Shown: positions 52,228 to 62,857 of the stretch, one piece after another
How the letters are laid out: each line of letters begins with the position of its first letter
Position numbering within the stretch: the first letter of the stretch is position 1
Origin: Reticulitermes speratus
Lineage: Eukaryota > Arthropoda > Insecta > Blattodea > Rhinotermitidae
Assembly: GCA_021186555.1 (NCBI GenBank)
Contig: JAJKFL010000005.1
Coordinates: 4,038,321-4,102,320, forward strand
DNA: 64,000 bases
Reading direction: 5' to 3'
Made by a program: the position numbers and the translations under genes
The notes under the pieces: generated by a model
Seen by the model: only the letters and a program-made list of their open reading frames with translations
Database searches by the model: none
What the model was told of the DNA's origin: nothing

Positions 52228-52840
52228 ATTATCAATCTGCTTATAATTTCTTCTTACATGCAATTTCGATTTATTGTTGTCTTCCCAAATGTTTGAACTT
52301 CGGTACATTTTCGAAGGATTTATTAACTGTCATTTAGGTCTGGCTTTATCCTGCATTCTGTTCACGAGACATGAAGGTGTTTGTTGTCTGATTTATGGAT
52401 CACGTAGCGTTGCTGCTTCGCCTGCAAATGTTATGTAGTGCCATGATATGGTAATATGCTTGTGAATGGTGAACAGGAAGGGATTTGGAAAACGACGATC
52501 ATGTTCTTACCGAACGATGTATCCCAACATTCTTCTCAAAACACAGAGGAATATGGCAGGTGCCTCACACGACTAGAATTCGAATTGACTATGTCGTTAT
52601 ATTGTCTTGAGTGGCGAGTGGGTGGCGATCTTTGGCGACTGAACGTTCTGCCCTGTACGTCCGATACTCAAATGTAGGGCGGCACCTTTTAACGTATTCA
52701 GACTCTTCAGAGAGATGCTTTCAATTGTATTGAGGAGAACCGAGTTCTGCCGATGTGAGAACTGGGCAGACTATGTTGTGGAACTAAGTCGATAAGTGGG
52801 TAAAGACTGGAGGTTTTGCGGAGGATGGAAAGTGTGTTGT
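52228..52840. other. Unassigned sequence
   Basis: A 73-codon plus frame (52456-52677) has no recognised motif. No repeats. Confidence 0.4.
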
Positions 52841-52841
52841 A

Positions 52842-53111
52842 GCCGTGCCATGGCTCAGGCGGTTAGTTGCCGGCCTCTCACCACGGAGGCCCGGGGTTCG
52901 GTCCCAGGTCAAGTCCATGTGAGATTTGTGGTGGACAAAGTGGCACTGGGACAGGTTTTTCTCCGAGTTGTCGGTTTTCTCCTGTCGATTTCATTCCACT
53001 GGAGCTCCATTAATTGTAAAAATTGGTAAAAAACTGCTCATCCATCTATCATCTTCATTGGGGTTGCACAAAAAGCCTTAAGGCTGTGGTGCGAGGGCCC
53101 TTCATAAAAAA
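52842..53111 (+). mobile_element. SINE-B, copy 6 (full length)
   Basis: GCCGTGCCATGGCTCAGGCG head, B box GGTTCGGTCCC, body and A tail. Direct repeat AGTGTGTTGT on both sides. Confidence 0.92.
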
Positions 53112-53369
53112 AGTGTGTTGTCATGTAGGCATTTCAAAATAATATAAGAAAATGACCAAACAGCTGTTTCTTTTAAATCTAACTGCACGTTGTGGGTGGG
53201 AGAGTCCAGTGAAATGGGTAGCAGGAATCTGAAAACAGATAGAATGTAGAGAATGGAAAGAAATAACAATTATCGAAGGCTATAACTGGAAAAGATTTTA
53301 GTGGGAAGTCGAGGTACATTGCTTACTGAGATATGCGCTGTTTTGGTATATTGCGCAGCGTCGAGTGGT

Positions 53370-53425
53370 AATCCTTTACCGACGTTTCGGGACAACGTAT
53401 CGGTACCATCTTCAAGGGCCAAGAA
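53370..53425 (-). ncRNA. Hammerhead variant (CTTGAAGA, ACGUC lineage)
   Basis: Minus: GGCC, CTTGAAGA, U, stem II GGTAC.../GTCCC (partly paired), GAAAC (53383-53387 region), GUC, GGUAA. A single, unpaired member of the subfamily at 47080. Confidence 0.5.
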
Positions 53426-53566
53426 GTCTTCCCAGAAGAGCGCAAATCTCATCAACATCGCGCCGGAAGCCTAAATCACATTTCTTATTGTTTGTTAACG
53501 CTATTGGTCACGATGGACGTGTCTCAGTGGGTATGTATCTTCGATTTCGGAAGGTATATAGTAAGC

Positions 53567-53828
53567 GCCGTTCCCAGTGGCCTCGCGATCTAAGGCGTCG
53601 GTCTACGGCAGCTCGCTTGCTGGGATTGTGGGTTCGAATCCCGCCGGGGGCATGGATGTCTGTCTCTTGTGTGTGCTGTGTGTTGTCAGGTAGAGGTCTC
53701 TGCGACGAGCCGGTCACTCGTCCAGAGGAGTCCTACCGAGTGTGGTGTGTCTAAAAAGTGTGTGATCGTGAAGCCTCGAAAAATGAGGCGGTCTAGGCCC
53801 CCAAGGGGCTGTCGAGCCATTGGAAAAA
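53567..53828 (+). mobile_element. SINE-A, copy 11
   Basis: Full length, bracketed by TATATAGTAAGCG repeats. Confidence 0.92.
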
Positions 53829-54699
53829 ATATATAGTAAGCGGTTGTCTGTAAGACAATGACGCCTCCCTTACCCGTCATCATGCGTGGAGGTGTAATAC
53901 ATGTTATGTCTGTAACATTAATTCTTCATTGATTTCAATGGGGATCATTGACGTGATTTTGTGAAGACAGCAATGAACCCTTACATTCTGTGAATGGCGG
54001 GAAATTTGTTGTCTGGCTGAGCCACCGTCACCTGTAATTTCTTAAATAGGATTTCACTGAAAGGAATTAGCTGGTTTTGATCTCCAAATCTGTCGCATGC
54101 GATAGACATGTCTTGTGGTCTGACGATATTCTCACGCTTGTGTCCTTATATAAGCCTCATATCGATGGCCACAGTCTTCGTCTTGTAGCTCATGTCTTTC
54201 GCATCATGTTCCCTTCATCTGCCCGTTTTCTGCAGCATCAGCTGGCGAAATACTTCCCTAAGATTTGCCTTTAGCAGTCGTAACTCTGGCCTGAATATGA
54301 ATCCTCTGTTTTCCTCTTTAGCTCGTGGTATCTTGGCAAAATCCTTTCGCCTCTTTTCAACGATCGAGGCATATTGTAACATTCCTTTTCAGTGGCCTCT
54401 ATTCTTCAGAGCGAGAGACACGAAGTGTCTGCTGCTTGGCAGCATTTCATAGGGATGCTGCTTTATTTGTTAGACGTTTCTGTAGGAGATAAATCTTTCA
54501 CAAATACTGAAGCATTTAGTGCCGATGTGTAAATAAAAAAAATGGAAAGCTGATCGTAAATATCTCTTTGTTAGCCTTCATTTCACTTATGAACTTTCAT
54601 ACTTGAATGACCAGCTTTTTTTGACGTCAGGGAATTCCTGCTGTCTTCCGGTACAGAATTTTCTGTCTTCCAGTTTTCCATCCAAAGATATAAAGATTA
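53829..54699. other. Unassigned sequence
   Basis: No gene or family recognised. Overlapping plus frames at 54077-54452 lack motifs. Part of 54100-54480 could be old LINE sequence in reverse, but I cannot show it. Confidence 0.35.
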
Positions 54700-55165
54700 A
54701 GATATACAGAACTATAATTTTGCTTGTTTGTATGGGTGTGAAACTTGGTCTGTCACACTGAGGGAGGAACATAGGCTGAGGTTGTACAAGAATAGGGTGC
54801 TGAGGGGGATATTTGGGCCTAAGAGGGACGAGGTAACAGAGGAGTGGAGTAGACTACATAACGAGAAACTTAATGATCTGTACTCATCACCAAATATTAT
54901 TTGGGTGATCAAATCAAGAAGAGTGAGATAGGCTGGCCATGTAGCACGTATGAAGGAGAAGAGAGGTGCATATAGGGTTTGGTGGGGAAGCCTGAGGGAA
55001 AGAGACACGTTGGAAGACCTAGGCGTAGATGGGAGGATAATATTTAATTGGATGTTCAAGAAGTGGGATGGGAACCATGGACTGGATTGATCTGGCTCAG
55101 GATAGGAACAGGCTGCACGCTTTTGTGAGTGCGGTAATGGACCTTCCGTTTCCATAAAAGGCGTG
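54700..55165 (+). pseudogene. LINE-L C-terminus with 3' tail (best copy)
   Basis: After a frameshift near 54722 one frame runs MYGCETWSVTLREEHRLRLY, then RVLRGIFGPKRDEVTEEW, LHNEKLNDLYSSPNIIWVIK, one TAG at about 54929, AGHVARMKEKRGAYRVWWG, ERDTLEDLGVDGRIIFNWMF and KKWDGNHGLD, then stops and the LINE-L tail (to GTGGAGTTAGTTAGTTAGTT near 55230). It shows that the tails across the window belong to an element with an ORF2-type C-terminus. Its polymerase region is missing. Confidence 0.85.
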
Positions 55166-55239
55166 TAATTTCTTGACTAGCTGAGGATCTGTTAGCTTCT
55201 CAGGAAGGACTGTGCTATGTGGAGTTAGTTAGTTAGTTA

Positions 55240-55690
55240 ATTAGTTGGAATGAGAGACTTTTCTCCAACAGATTTTAATACTTAGATTATTAGTGTTGTG
55301 ATCAGAGACGTTGAATTTCCTTAGGGAGAAAAAAGCGTTTGTTTATTGTGTGTGTAAGAAAACTGGTCGCTAGACTTATGCCATAACTTACGTACGATTG
55401 ATGTTCGCAAATACGTCCAGACCGCCTCGTATGCCTCAAATCGCAGTCATACTCGTATACTCCGTCCCTGGTTGCACCGCGATTAGAATGTGAATGTGAC
55501 CGCTTACCACTACAGGTCTAGGAGTTTACTTCCATGCCCCATATACTCCGTCATGTTGTGGTGCTTAGACAGAGGAGCACTCTTGACTTTACTGTTAGAT
55601 AAAATTGTGCTGACGTTTGCACCTCACCCAGATAAAACATCAGTCCGTCAGTCACGAATATTTTTTTAAGACATACCTTGTTATGTGCGA
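55240..55690. other. Unassigned sequence
   Basis: No gene or repeat found. Confidence 0.4.
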
Positions 55691-55696
55691 AGTGTG

Positions 55697-55738
55697 CTGC
55701 ATGTTTCGGCTTTTCTCATAAAGCCATTACTAGGCACG
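55697..55738 (-). ncRNA. Decayed hammerhead
   Basis: GAAAC and stem II GGCTTT/AAAGCC are kept; the first box is CTAGTAA and the cleavage triplet GCA. Confidence 0.5.
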
Positions 55739-55844
55739 AGTATTAAAACTATAAGAGAGGTAAGCTCTTTATATACAGAAATGTTTCTACTTAAAAGGTC
55801 TCAGATCTGGATCTTACAGTTTTTATGCGCTTGGCATATTCGCG

Positions 55845-56140
55845 AAAACCGCATATTAGCTCCGTCTTGACCGTCCGCATGTGTCATCGTGGCTCCCACT
55901 GGACGGATTTCCATGAAATTTGGTATTGGGAACTTTTATGAAAACTTGTCGACAAGCTCAAAATTCTGTTACTATAGCATTTTACGTGTAGATCTAAGTA
56001 CATGAACTTGACACAAAATCAAATCACTGTCTTAGAGTGAAACGATATCGGGCCGTTAGGATACCCGAGGAGTTACAAACACTACGCGAACGCGCTACAA
56101 TATTGAATTGTACGTACTTTTCCTATCTTGTTTCTTGTCA
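55845..56140 (+). repeat. Unclassified repeat F, copy 5 (shortened)
   Basis: CGCGAAAACCGCATATTAGC, GGCTCCCACTGGACGGATTT, then a deletion, then ACTACGCGAACGCG. Confidence 0.6.
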
Positions 56141-56344
56141 AAGAGTCATATTTTAGCATAACCTTTATAAATACTGGTACACCTCTAATTACCTCTAATT
56201 ACTTAACTAATTTTTAACGCATATTTCTTAACTAGGCCCAAGCCGCCACACTTGTAACTTGTATGCGGGACGTGCCTGGTTCGCATCTCGGCTGCGTCAC
56301 CGCCAATCCTTTATCTTCTTGACTTCAGGCTTCCGCCGCAATGT

Positions 56345-56510
56345 TGATGAAATCTGTGGTCTTCTGGGTAGTTACACGGCGTCGTGTGGTAACTATTTGC
56401 CGACGTTTCGGGACAAAGTATCGGTCCCATCTTCACGGGTCAAGATTCCAAGTAGGAAACGTCGGTAAATAGTTAACACACGACGCCGTGTAATTACCCA
56501 GAAGACCACA
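56345..56510. ncRNA. Variant hammerhead pair (ACGUC lineage, one half truncated)
   Basis: Minus motif: GTGAAGA, U, stem II GGGAC/GTCCC, GAAAC (56405-56409), GUC, GGC. The plus half keeps only GGAAACGTCGGTAAATAG. Arms (GTCTTCTGGGTAGTTACACG / CGTGTAATTACCCAGAAGAC) match well. Confidence 0.55.
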
Positions 56511-56514
56511 GACT

Positions 56515-56690
56515 TTATCTTCTTCTTCTTCGCTTCATGGATTAGGCATTAATGCCTGTTCCGAATTTATACATCAGCCCTCAAGTTCACTCCATCTGCG
56601 ACGTGGGCGACCTACACTTCGTCTTCCTTGACTTGCCTTTGTCGTCTTTGTGATGATCCGTCCGGCTGATTCGTGTAAATTTTGTGAGTA
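56515..56690 (-). pseudogene. Non-LTR element 3' end with GAAGAAGAAG tail
   Basis: The minus strand ends in CCATGAAGCGAAGAAGAAGA; preceding residues KSRKTKCRSPTSQME resemble the basic C-terminus of LINE ORF2 proteins out of frame. Weak. Confidence 0.4.
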
Positions 56691-56803
56691 ATTAAGTTTC
56701 CCCATACAGAATACCAGTCTGTAGCTGAGTAAGTCGAGTGATGGTGCTGCCATCTCAAGGCTTCACGACCTGCCTTATTTTTCTGTCGGGGTTTTATCCC
56801 TTA

Positions 56804-57420
56804 GGCCGCGTTCTCACGGGGCGTGAACCACGCGCGTGAATCACACTTTCGTGGGCCACTACCCGTGTGAACACGGAGTCGTGGACCTTGCGTGTGACGT
56901 CAGCAGTCCACGATCCTGTCGTGGCAGGATCAAACCATGTTAGATTTTCAGTCGTGGTGCTGGCGTTCGTGAGGTAAGATGTCGTCACAAATGCTAAGAC
57001 TCAGTGACAGCGAAACTTTACGTTTCTTAACTCTGCTTAACAAGTATTCAAACTGTATTTCTGTCATTCGCAGTAAATTTTTGAAGTCATCTGGATAGCG
57101 ATGTTTAAGTTCGGTATCAATAAATCTGGATGCTCCCACAAGTGGGCGCCGTGTTATCCACTCCTTAACCCACCAACGCTTTCTCCGACGTTTTTCTTGT
57201 CTTTTGTCGAGTGCGCGAACAATTTGATATGCTAAAATTCCACAAAACACAGAGCACAGTACGGCACAGCCCTCAGCAACTGTCCCGTCCATGGTCACGA
57301 TTGTACTGAAACCTTTTGTCCGTGTGAACAGCTCACGCTTTCCACCAAGCGTGGAGGCAACACGAGTGAGCACGCCAGTGTGATTCACGCGTGTGGTTCA
57401 CGCCCCATGAGAACGCGGCC
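56804..57420. mobile_element. PIF/Harbinger-type element (617 bp)
   Basis: 43-bp terminal inverted repeats (GGCCGCGTTCTCACGGGGCG ... GTGAATCACACT) with two mismatches; 3-bp duplication TTA (56801-56803, 57421-57423), the standard Harbinger target. It contains a transposase N-terminus on the minus strand and has lost the rest by internal deletion. Confidence 0.9.
56948..57292 (-). pseudogene. Harbinger transposase N-terminal fragment
   Basis: 114 codons from MDGTVAEG to TGA. A hydrophobic start is followed by RRKRWWVKEWI, RPLVGASRFIDTELKH and NLLRMTEIQFEYLLSRV, the conserved N-terminal region of HARBI1-like nucleases. It then jumps to KVSLSLSLS and unrelated residues near the inverted repeat. 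The catalytic DDE domain is absent, so the product cannot transpose. An upstream in-frame ATG lies within the inverted repeat. The frame is undamaged, suggesting the deletion is recent. Confidence 0.85.
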
Positions 57421-57423
57421 TTA

Positions 57424-57714
57424 GCCAATAAGTTCCAGTTTTCAGGCGCTGGAAGTTCGCCTCTCACCCTTTTCCGTTGGCTACATAACGTACATCCATT
57501 GTACGCCATGTGTTGTCCAGCGATCACGGCGCGGATGTGGAAGTACGATTTGTTGGTACGTCTTTAAGAGACTGTGGGCTTTTCCAAGAGTTTTATTGTA
57601 GCCAAGGCATTGGCAACCTCAGCTACCTCTGAGACCCTACACCAACCATTTGACCGGCAATCCGTATGTGTTGATTGTCGTTTTCCTCAGTCCGTCCAAG
57701 ATATGTTTCGATGG
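57424..57714. other. Unassigned sequence
   Basis: Contains GCCAATAAGTTCCAGTTTTC, which resembles 51310-51350 (AGTGCCAGTTTTAAGGCGCC). Possibly one more dispersed repeat, not classified. Confidence 0.3.
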
Positions 57715-58155
57715 CGCTTCTTTTTTGGCGCTTCGCAGCATTGCGGAAAGCGAATATTAGCTGCGACATGTCTGTCCGTCCGTCCGTATGGAACAACTCT
57801 GCTCCCACTGGACGGATTGTCATGAAATTTGATATTTGAGTATCTTTCGAAATTCTGTCGAGGAAATTCAATTGTGATTAAAAGCTGACAACAATAACGG
57901 TACTTTACATGAAGACCTATGTACGTTTATGATAATATCTCGCCGAATTCTTCTTAGAATGAGAAATGTTTCAGACAAAAGTTGTAGAGAAAATTAAAAC
58001 ACACATTTTATGTTTAATAATTTTTTTTCCGAAAATCGTGTCGTTTATGAGATAATTTTAAAAAAAATACATTGTTGTGTTCCCACTGCAAGAATGGTTG
58101 CGGTAACAAGCCACAATGTTACGTTGTAAGTACATCGCCTGTCATGTTCAGGACG
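57715..58155 (+). repeat. Unclassified repeat F, copy 6
   Basis: Starts GGCGCTTCGCAGCATTGCGG, keeps CTGCTCCCACTGGACGGATT and AAAATCGTGTCGTTTATGAG; the GCATGCGC palindrome is deleted. Confidence 0.75.
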
Positions 58156-58349
58156 TGAAGGCACCCATCCAAACCTTTTGCAATTCGTCTTCCACCCATT
58201 TTCCAACCATTCGATGATATTTCACCTGAGATACTGATAGTGCAAATAAATAAATCCTTAATGTTACGGAAATCGGTCCTTGCTGAGAACTGAGTCGGAA
58301 TTTCGCCGTAGACACGTGCAGCTTCTCAGTAAGATTCCGTAGAAAGGAA

Positions 58350-58500
58350 GGAGTAGCAGTGGAGTGGGCACCTCAGATGGGGTTTGCTCCCAGGGGTGTC
58401 CGTGCGTGGTGTGTGGTGCACAAAATGGCACTGGGAGAAGTTTTTCTCCAAGCACTTTGGTTTTCCTCTGTTCATATTCCATCAGTGCTCCATATTCGTG
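58350..58500 (+). mobile_element. SINE-B, diverged copy 7
   Basis: GGTGCACAAAATGGCACTGG, TTTTTCTCCAAGCACTTTGG and CATCAGTGCTCCATATTC follow the SINE-B body. Head and 3' end are unrecognisable. Confidence 0.55.
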
Positions 58501-58954
58501 TCATGTCATCGGGGGATGGACAATGGGCCCATCAGAGGCTGCAGTTCCACAGGCACGATCTCACCCCACCGCGAGGCAATAAATATAGCTCACTTGGTAG
58601 CAAGTGAAGTGTGTTGGTTGCATTCCGTAATGCAAGCATTCCGCTGGTAATAAATGAACTGCAGGTGACGTCGTTTAAGATGTCGATTACGCCTAATCGA
58701 ATTCTGTATCCTGAAACATACATCATCGCACAGGTCAGTGTTTTTCAAACTTTTTTTGTTCGTGTCCCCATTTTGAGCTTGATTTATTATCTATGTGGCC
58801 CCGAACCCTTCGTAGACGCTTTTACTTATGAAAAGAAGTTACTCTATTTCCACATTCTTGATTTATAATTTAGAGTATATTTATATAACTTTTATTTACA
58901 ATATTGTATATTCTTTTTAAATATTTTGCGTAGGTATGACATTTTGTTTGCTGA

Positions 58955-59212
58955 TCACAGCGGCCGCGTGGTGTAAGGCGTGGCTCTGCTGCCGCTGTCT
59001 TGCTGGGATTGCGGGTTCGAATCCCGCCGGGGGCATGGATGTTTGTCTGTTGTGAGTGTTGTGTGTTGTCAGGTAGAGAGGTCTTTGCGTCGGGCTGATC
59101 ACTCGTCCAGAGGATTTCTAACGTGTGTGGTGTGTCTGAGTGTGATCGTGAAGCCTCGAAAAATGCGGCGGCCTAGGCCCCCAAGGGGCTGTCGAGCCAC
59201 AGGAAAAAAAAA
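58955..59212 (+). mobile_element. SINE-A, copy 12
   Basis: Head slightly shortened (CAGCGGCCGCGTGGTGTAAG). Direct repeats ACATTTTGTTTGCTGAT / ACATTGTTTGCTGAT. Confidence 0.9.
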
Positions 59213-59547
59213 GTCACATTGTTTGCTGATACAAGTACAAATATGTTGTTCATAATTGGCATTATATTCAGTGTGTTCCTTGGGCCTGTTCAACACTTGC
59301 AGTTTTGAATGTCAGTTGCAGTGTGTCAGTGACAAGCTAAGATCGTGTGTCTTCACAATATTAAGGCAGTTACGTACTTCTGACAGTAAATAAGTCACCT
59401 GACTGAAGCCGGATTCAACCAGATAAGATGTGGAAAAAGCAATAACATGCAACTTTGCGTTGTGTGCTGCGGGGGATGCAGGGGAGAAGGGAACCTTTGA
59501 TTGAATTTTGAATTTGAAATATTTTATTCAGGCAGTGAAGTTTCGGT

Positions 59548-59804
59548 GCCGATCCCAGTGGCCGCGCGGTCTAAGGCGTGGGTCTGCGGCCGCTCGCTTA
59601 CTAGGATTGTGGGTTCGAATCCCGCCTAGGGCATGGATGTCTGTCTGTTGTGAGTGTTGTGTGTTGTCCGGTAGAGGTCTCTGCGTCGGGCTGATCACTC
59701 GTCCAGAGGAGTCCTACCGAGTGTGGTGTGTCTCAGTGTGATCGTGAAACCTCGAGAAATGAGGCGGCCTAGGCCCCAAGGGGCTGTCGAGCCATTGAAA
59801 AAAA
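59548..59804 (+). mobile_element. SINE-A, copy 13
   Basis: Full length with intact A and B boxes and GGGGCTGTCGAGCCATTG end. Confidence 0.92.
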
Positions 59805-60390
59805 TTGTTTTTTCCGTGGCCTACTAAAAAGTTACTGTGACCCCCTAATTTTCCACCATTCTCCTGTGGCCCCTTTGAAACATGATGTGGCCCCCTGGTA
59901 GGTCATATGGTCCGTGTTGAGAACCACTGATATAGGTGACTGATCTCTCCTGCCAACCAAGCAGTATTCCACACACACATAAATTATCACAATAATGTTT
60001 CATTAGGCTGGGTCGCCACTTACTTTATGCGAAAAGCGGTTGTGCCGCTGTGAATCCATACGGAAACAATCTCTTTAAGTGCAGTCCTTACTGAAGCACG
60101 AGCACATTTAATTTCGCTAAAGCTTTGCCGCTGAAGGTGTGAGTTCTCTACACTCCAGTCTCCGGGGACTATGAAAATATTAGGCTGGGAGATGATATAT
60201 GGGCCATTTTGCTTTCGTGGTAAAGGTTCCAGCAAAATCTCTGAAAGTTTTGTACGGATCGTTATGTTACAATACGGGAAGGACTATATGCTTGTACAAT
60301 GACGTATTGCTTCCTTGTACAAACGCGTGCTTCAAGTGCTTTGTAAAAATGGAAATACCACGTATTTTTAACAAAATACACACTCTAGAC

Positions 60391-60874
60391 CAGTGGTTCC
60401 CAAAGTGGGCGGTACCGCCCCCTGGGGGGCGGTGGAATTAGCGAGGTGGGCGCTAATAGGTACGAGAGGTGGAGGGAGCGCTGTTATTATCACAGGGGGG
60501 CGCTAGTAGACAAGTAGTGGGTTTATTTTTATAATAAAATTCAAATAAAGTAAATTTTGTGTTGGAAATAAAAAAATGAACTAAATTTCTTAGTATTCTA
60601 ATTTATCAATCTTATTCAAGCACAAATTATGTTTTAATAAACTATTGCTAGATGAATTATTGTTAATCGTAAAAATATAATAAATTGTAATTTATTACTG
60701 AACACATAAAACATTAAGTTTAACTCTTATAATTTTATTTAAACGATTTTTTAAATATGAAATAAATGTGGAAACAAAAGAGTATTTATGTTTTTTCAAA
60801 AGAGGAAGGGGGGCGCTGCGGGTGTGTATATGGAACGAAGGGGGCGGTGGACCGAAAAATTTTGGGAACCACTG
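60391..60874. mobile_element. hAT-type element (484 bp)
   Basis: Ends CAGTGGTTCCCAAAGTGG and CAGTGGTTCCCAAAATTT; exact 8-bp duplication CTCTAGAC (60383-60390, 60875-60882), fitting the nTCTAGAn preference known for many hATs. The interior is AT-rich and non-coding. Confidence 0.95.
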
Positions 60875-61102
60875 CTCTAGACGAATGTTTGTGAATTTTT
60901 ATGGCGTCATAAAAATGAAGGCAGTGGGACTTGAGATCGCGAAAAGAAAATTTTCTGCAGTTCTCGGTTTGATGCAGTTGACTAATCAGCTGCTGGATTT
61001 AGATGTGAAAATTTTGACACGGAGGTAAATCATAAACGTATCTACTCATTATGTATTACAAACTTGGCGACAATGTTAATCTTTGAGGTAACCCATACAC
61101 TC

Positions 61103-61360
61103 TGCCGATCTCAGTGGCCGCGCAGTCTAAGACGTGGGTCTACGGCCACTCGCTTGCTGGGATTGTGGGTTCGATACCCGCCGGGGGCATGGATGTCTGT
61201 TTCTTGTGAGTGTTGTGTGTTGTCAGGTAGAGGTCTCTGCGACGGGCTGGTCAATCGTCCAGGGGAGTCCTACCGAGTGTGGTGTGTCTGAGTGTGATCG
61301 TGAAGCCTCGATAATGAGGAGGTCCTGTTTCACTAGGGGCTGTTGCGCTATGGAAAAAAA
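61103..61360 (+). mobile_element. SINE-A, copy 14
   Basis: Full length; B box GTTCGATACCC has one change; ends GGGGCTGTTGCGCTATGG plus A run. Confidence 0.92.
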
Positions 61361-61448
61361 AATTCATGCTAAATTTGTTGGTAAATAATTAGTTCTGGAC
61401 GAAAGTAAAACAGAAAAAGAGTGGTAATGCTAAAACATATAATTTAGC

Positions 61449-61485
61449 CTGATGACGGGTTTTTCTACTTAAGCCGAAACGTATT
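61449..61485 (+). ncRNA. Hammerhead core without stem I
   Basis: CTGATGA (61449-61455), C, stem II GG.../...GCC with a mismatch, GAAAC (61476-61480), GUA. The two core boxes are intact but the flanks (TTTAGC and TTGTATT) do not pair. Confidence 0.55.
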
Positions 61486-61752
61486 GTATTACAGTTCCAA
61501 AATAACATAACATAAAACGTACTTGTGACTGACGGCCTTCACCCCTGTGCTTTGTATATCTTCGTAACAACGGGTTGTATCTTCTGAAGATACTAGCACA
61601 TCTGCAGGAATAGAAGAATGAGTATTACTTTGTGATTTCCTCTTACAAGTCCTTGTTTTAATTCGCGAATTTTCATCTAATCTTATTTTTAATTAGGTAT
61701 TATTTTGGTTAATATACTAATAAAAATTGAATACATCCAGGCATTTCTAGTA

Positions 61753-62490
61753 CAGGCAGCCCTCGGTTTACGACGGCTTGTTTTGCGACGATTCACAATA
61801 ACGACGGTTATGAAACCAGAAGGCCAAAAATATAAAAAAAAAACTATATAGAATTTCAAAAATACACAAGTATAAATACCGGACATGATGTAAAGAAACA
61901 GCACAGCCAATCAGAGACGAGAGCTCTCTCCATCTACCATATAAGCCAATCAGGGATGAGGTGGCCGGAGATAAGAGGAGAGGAAAACTGTCGGTGTGCT
62001 GTTGGTGGGCCTCTATTCTACATTGTCAGTTTGTGAGTTTTAATAAAAGATTGTTGATTAAATTAATACAATAAGATCGGCCATGTCTAGTAAGAGAAGT
62101 AAGACTTCATCAGAGAATTAAAATCTCTGCATTACGCCACTGTCAAAAAGGGCCGTGCAGGGACCTTACAGTTCCGCTTACAAAAACTTTCGGTTTGGGC
62201 TTCGAACATACCAAAGTAAATGCACAAAATTAAATTTTTTTTTGTTTAATTAAATTTAATTTGGTTGTTATATACCCTATCACATTTCATTGATTTATAT
62301 TCATAAAAATGCTGTTTTTACATTGACAGCATTCATTTCAGAGGTTTAAATATTATATTACATCAGTTTTTAGAGGGGTCTGGAACGTATCTCATTGACT
62401 TGCATTATATAATTAGGTTCATTTTACACGGATTTTCTTGGCGACAGTTCGTTCAGGAAAGGAACCCCGTCGTAATCCGAGGGATACCTG
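61753..62490. mobile_element. Tigger-like element (738 bp)
   Basis: CAGGCAGCCCTCGGTTTACG and CAGGTATCCCTCGGATTACG ends, TA on both sides. ATG at 62083 opens MSSKRSKTSSEN before a stop, plausibly the first codons of a deleted pogo-class transposase. Confidence 0.75.
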
Positions 62491-62775
62491 TATATATTTC
62501 ATTTCCTATATAAATTCTAATTTGGTTGAGGTGTTCGTCTTTTGGGGCATCCAGAATGGCGGAAACATCATCGACACCGCTGCGAGAAACTAAAAAAAAT
62601 GTCTTTAATTACTTTTGTTAATTTTGGGTACAGGATGACTAACAGCGCTTGTACCGCCAACAGATAATGCCGTTAAGAGTACCGCCTAGAAACACCTCAC
62701 GATGCAAACACAAAATTAAAACCAAACACGCACGTGATTGCTGGGACTACCCGGCTACCTTTATCGTGTCTCCTA

Positions 62776-62808
62776 ACATGTTTCGGCCCATCTGGACCAT
62801 TATCAAGG
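62776..62808 (-). ncRNA. Decayed hammerhead
   Basis: CTTGATAA, stem II GGTCC/GGGCC, GAAACATGTT, AGG. The first box is damaged. Confidence 0.5.
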
Positions 62809-62857
62809 TGGTCGGTATAGTACAAGTGTAACTGCCCAACGTTTACACGTATAATTG

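Larger units (their letters stand above)
58736..59929. mobile_element. hAT-type element with two nested SINE-A
   Basis: Ends CAGTGTTTTTCAAACTTT and CAGTGGTTCTCAACACGG; flanking 8-mers GCACAGGT / ATATAGGT match only partly. SINE-A copies 12 and 13 lie inside, and 59215-59545 is unassigned. The sequence near the right end (TGTGGCCCCTTTGAAACATG) is of the common hAT type. Confidence 0.65.

Noticed and set aside
56948..57388. The longer 146-codon start for the Harbinger frame
   Set aside because: The extra N-terminal residues are translated terminal inverted repeat; the ATG at 57292 (MDGTVAEG) is a better start.
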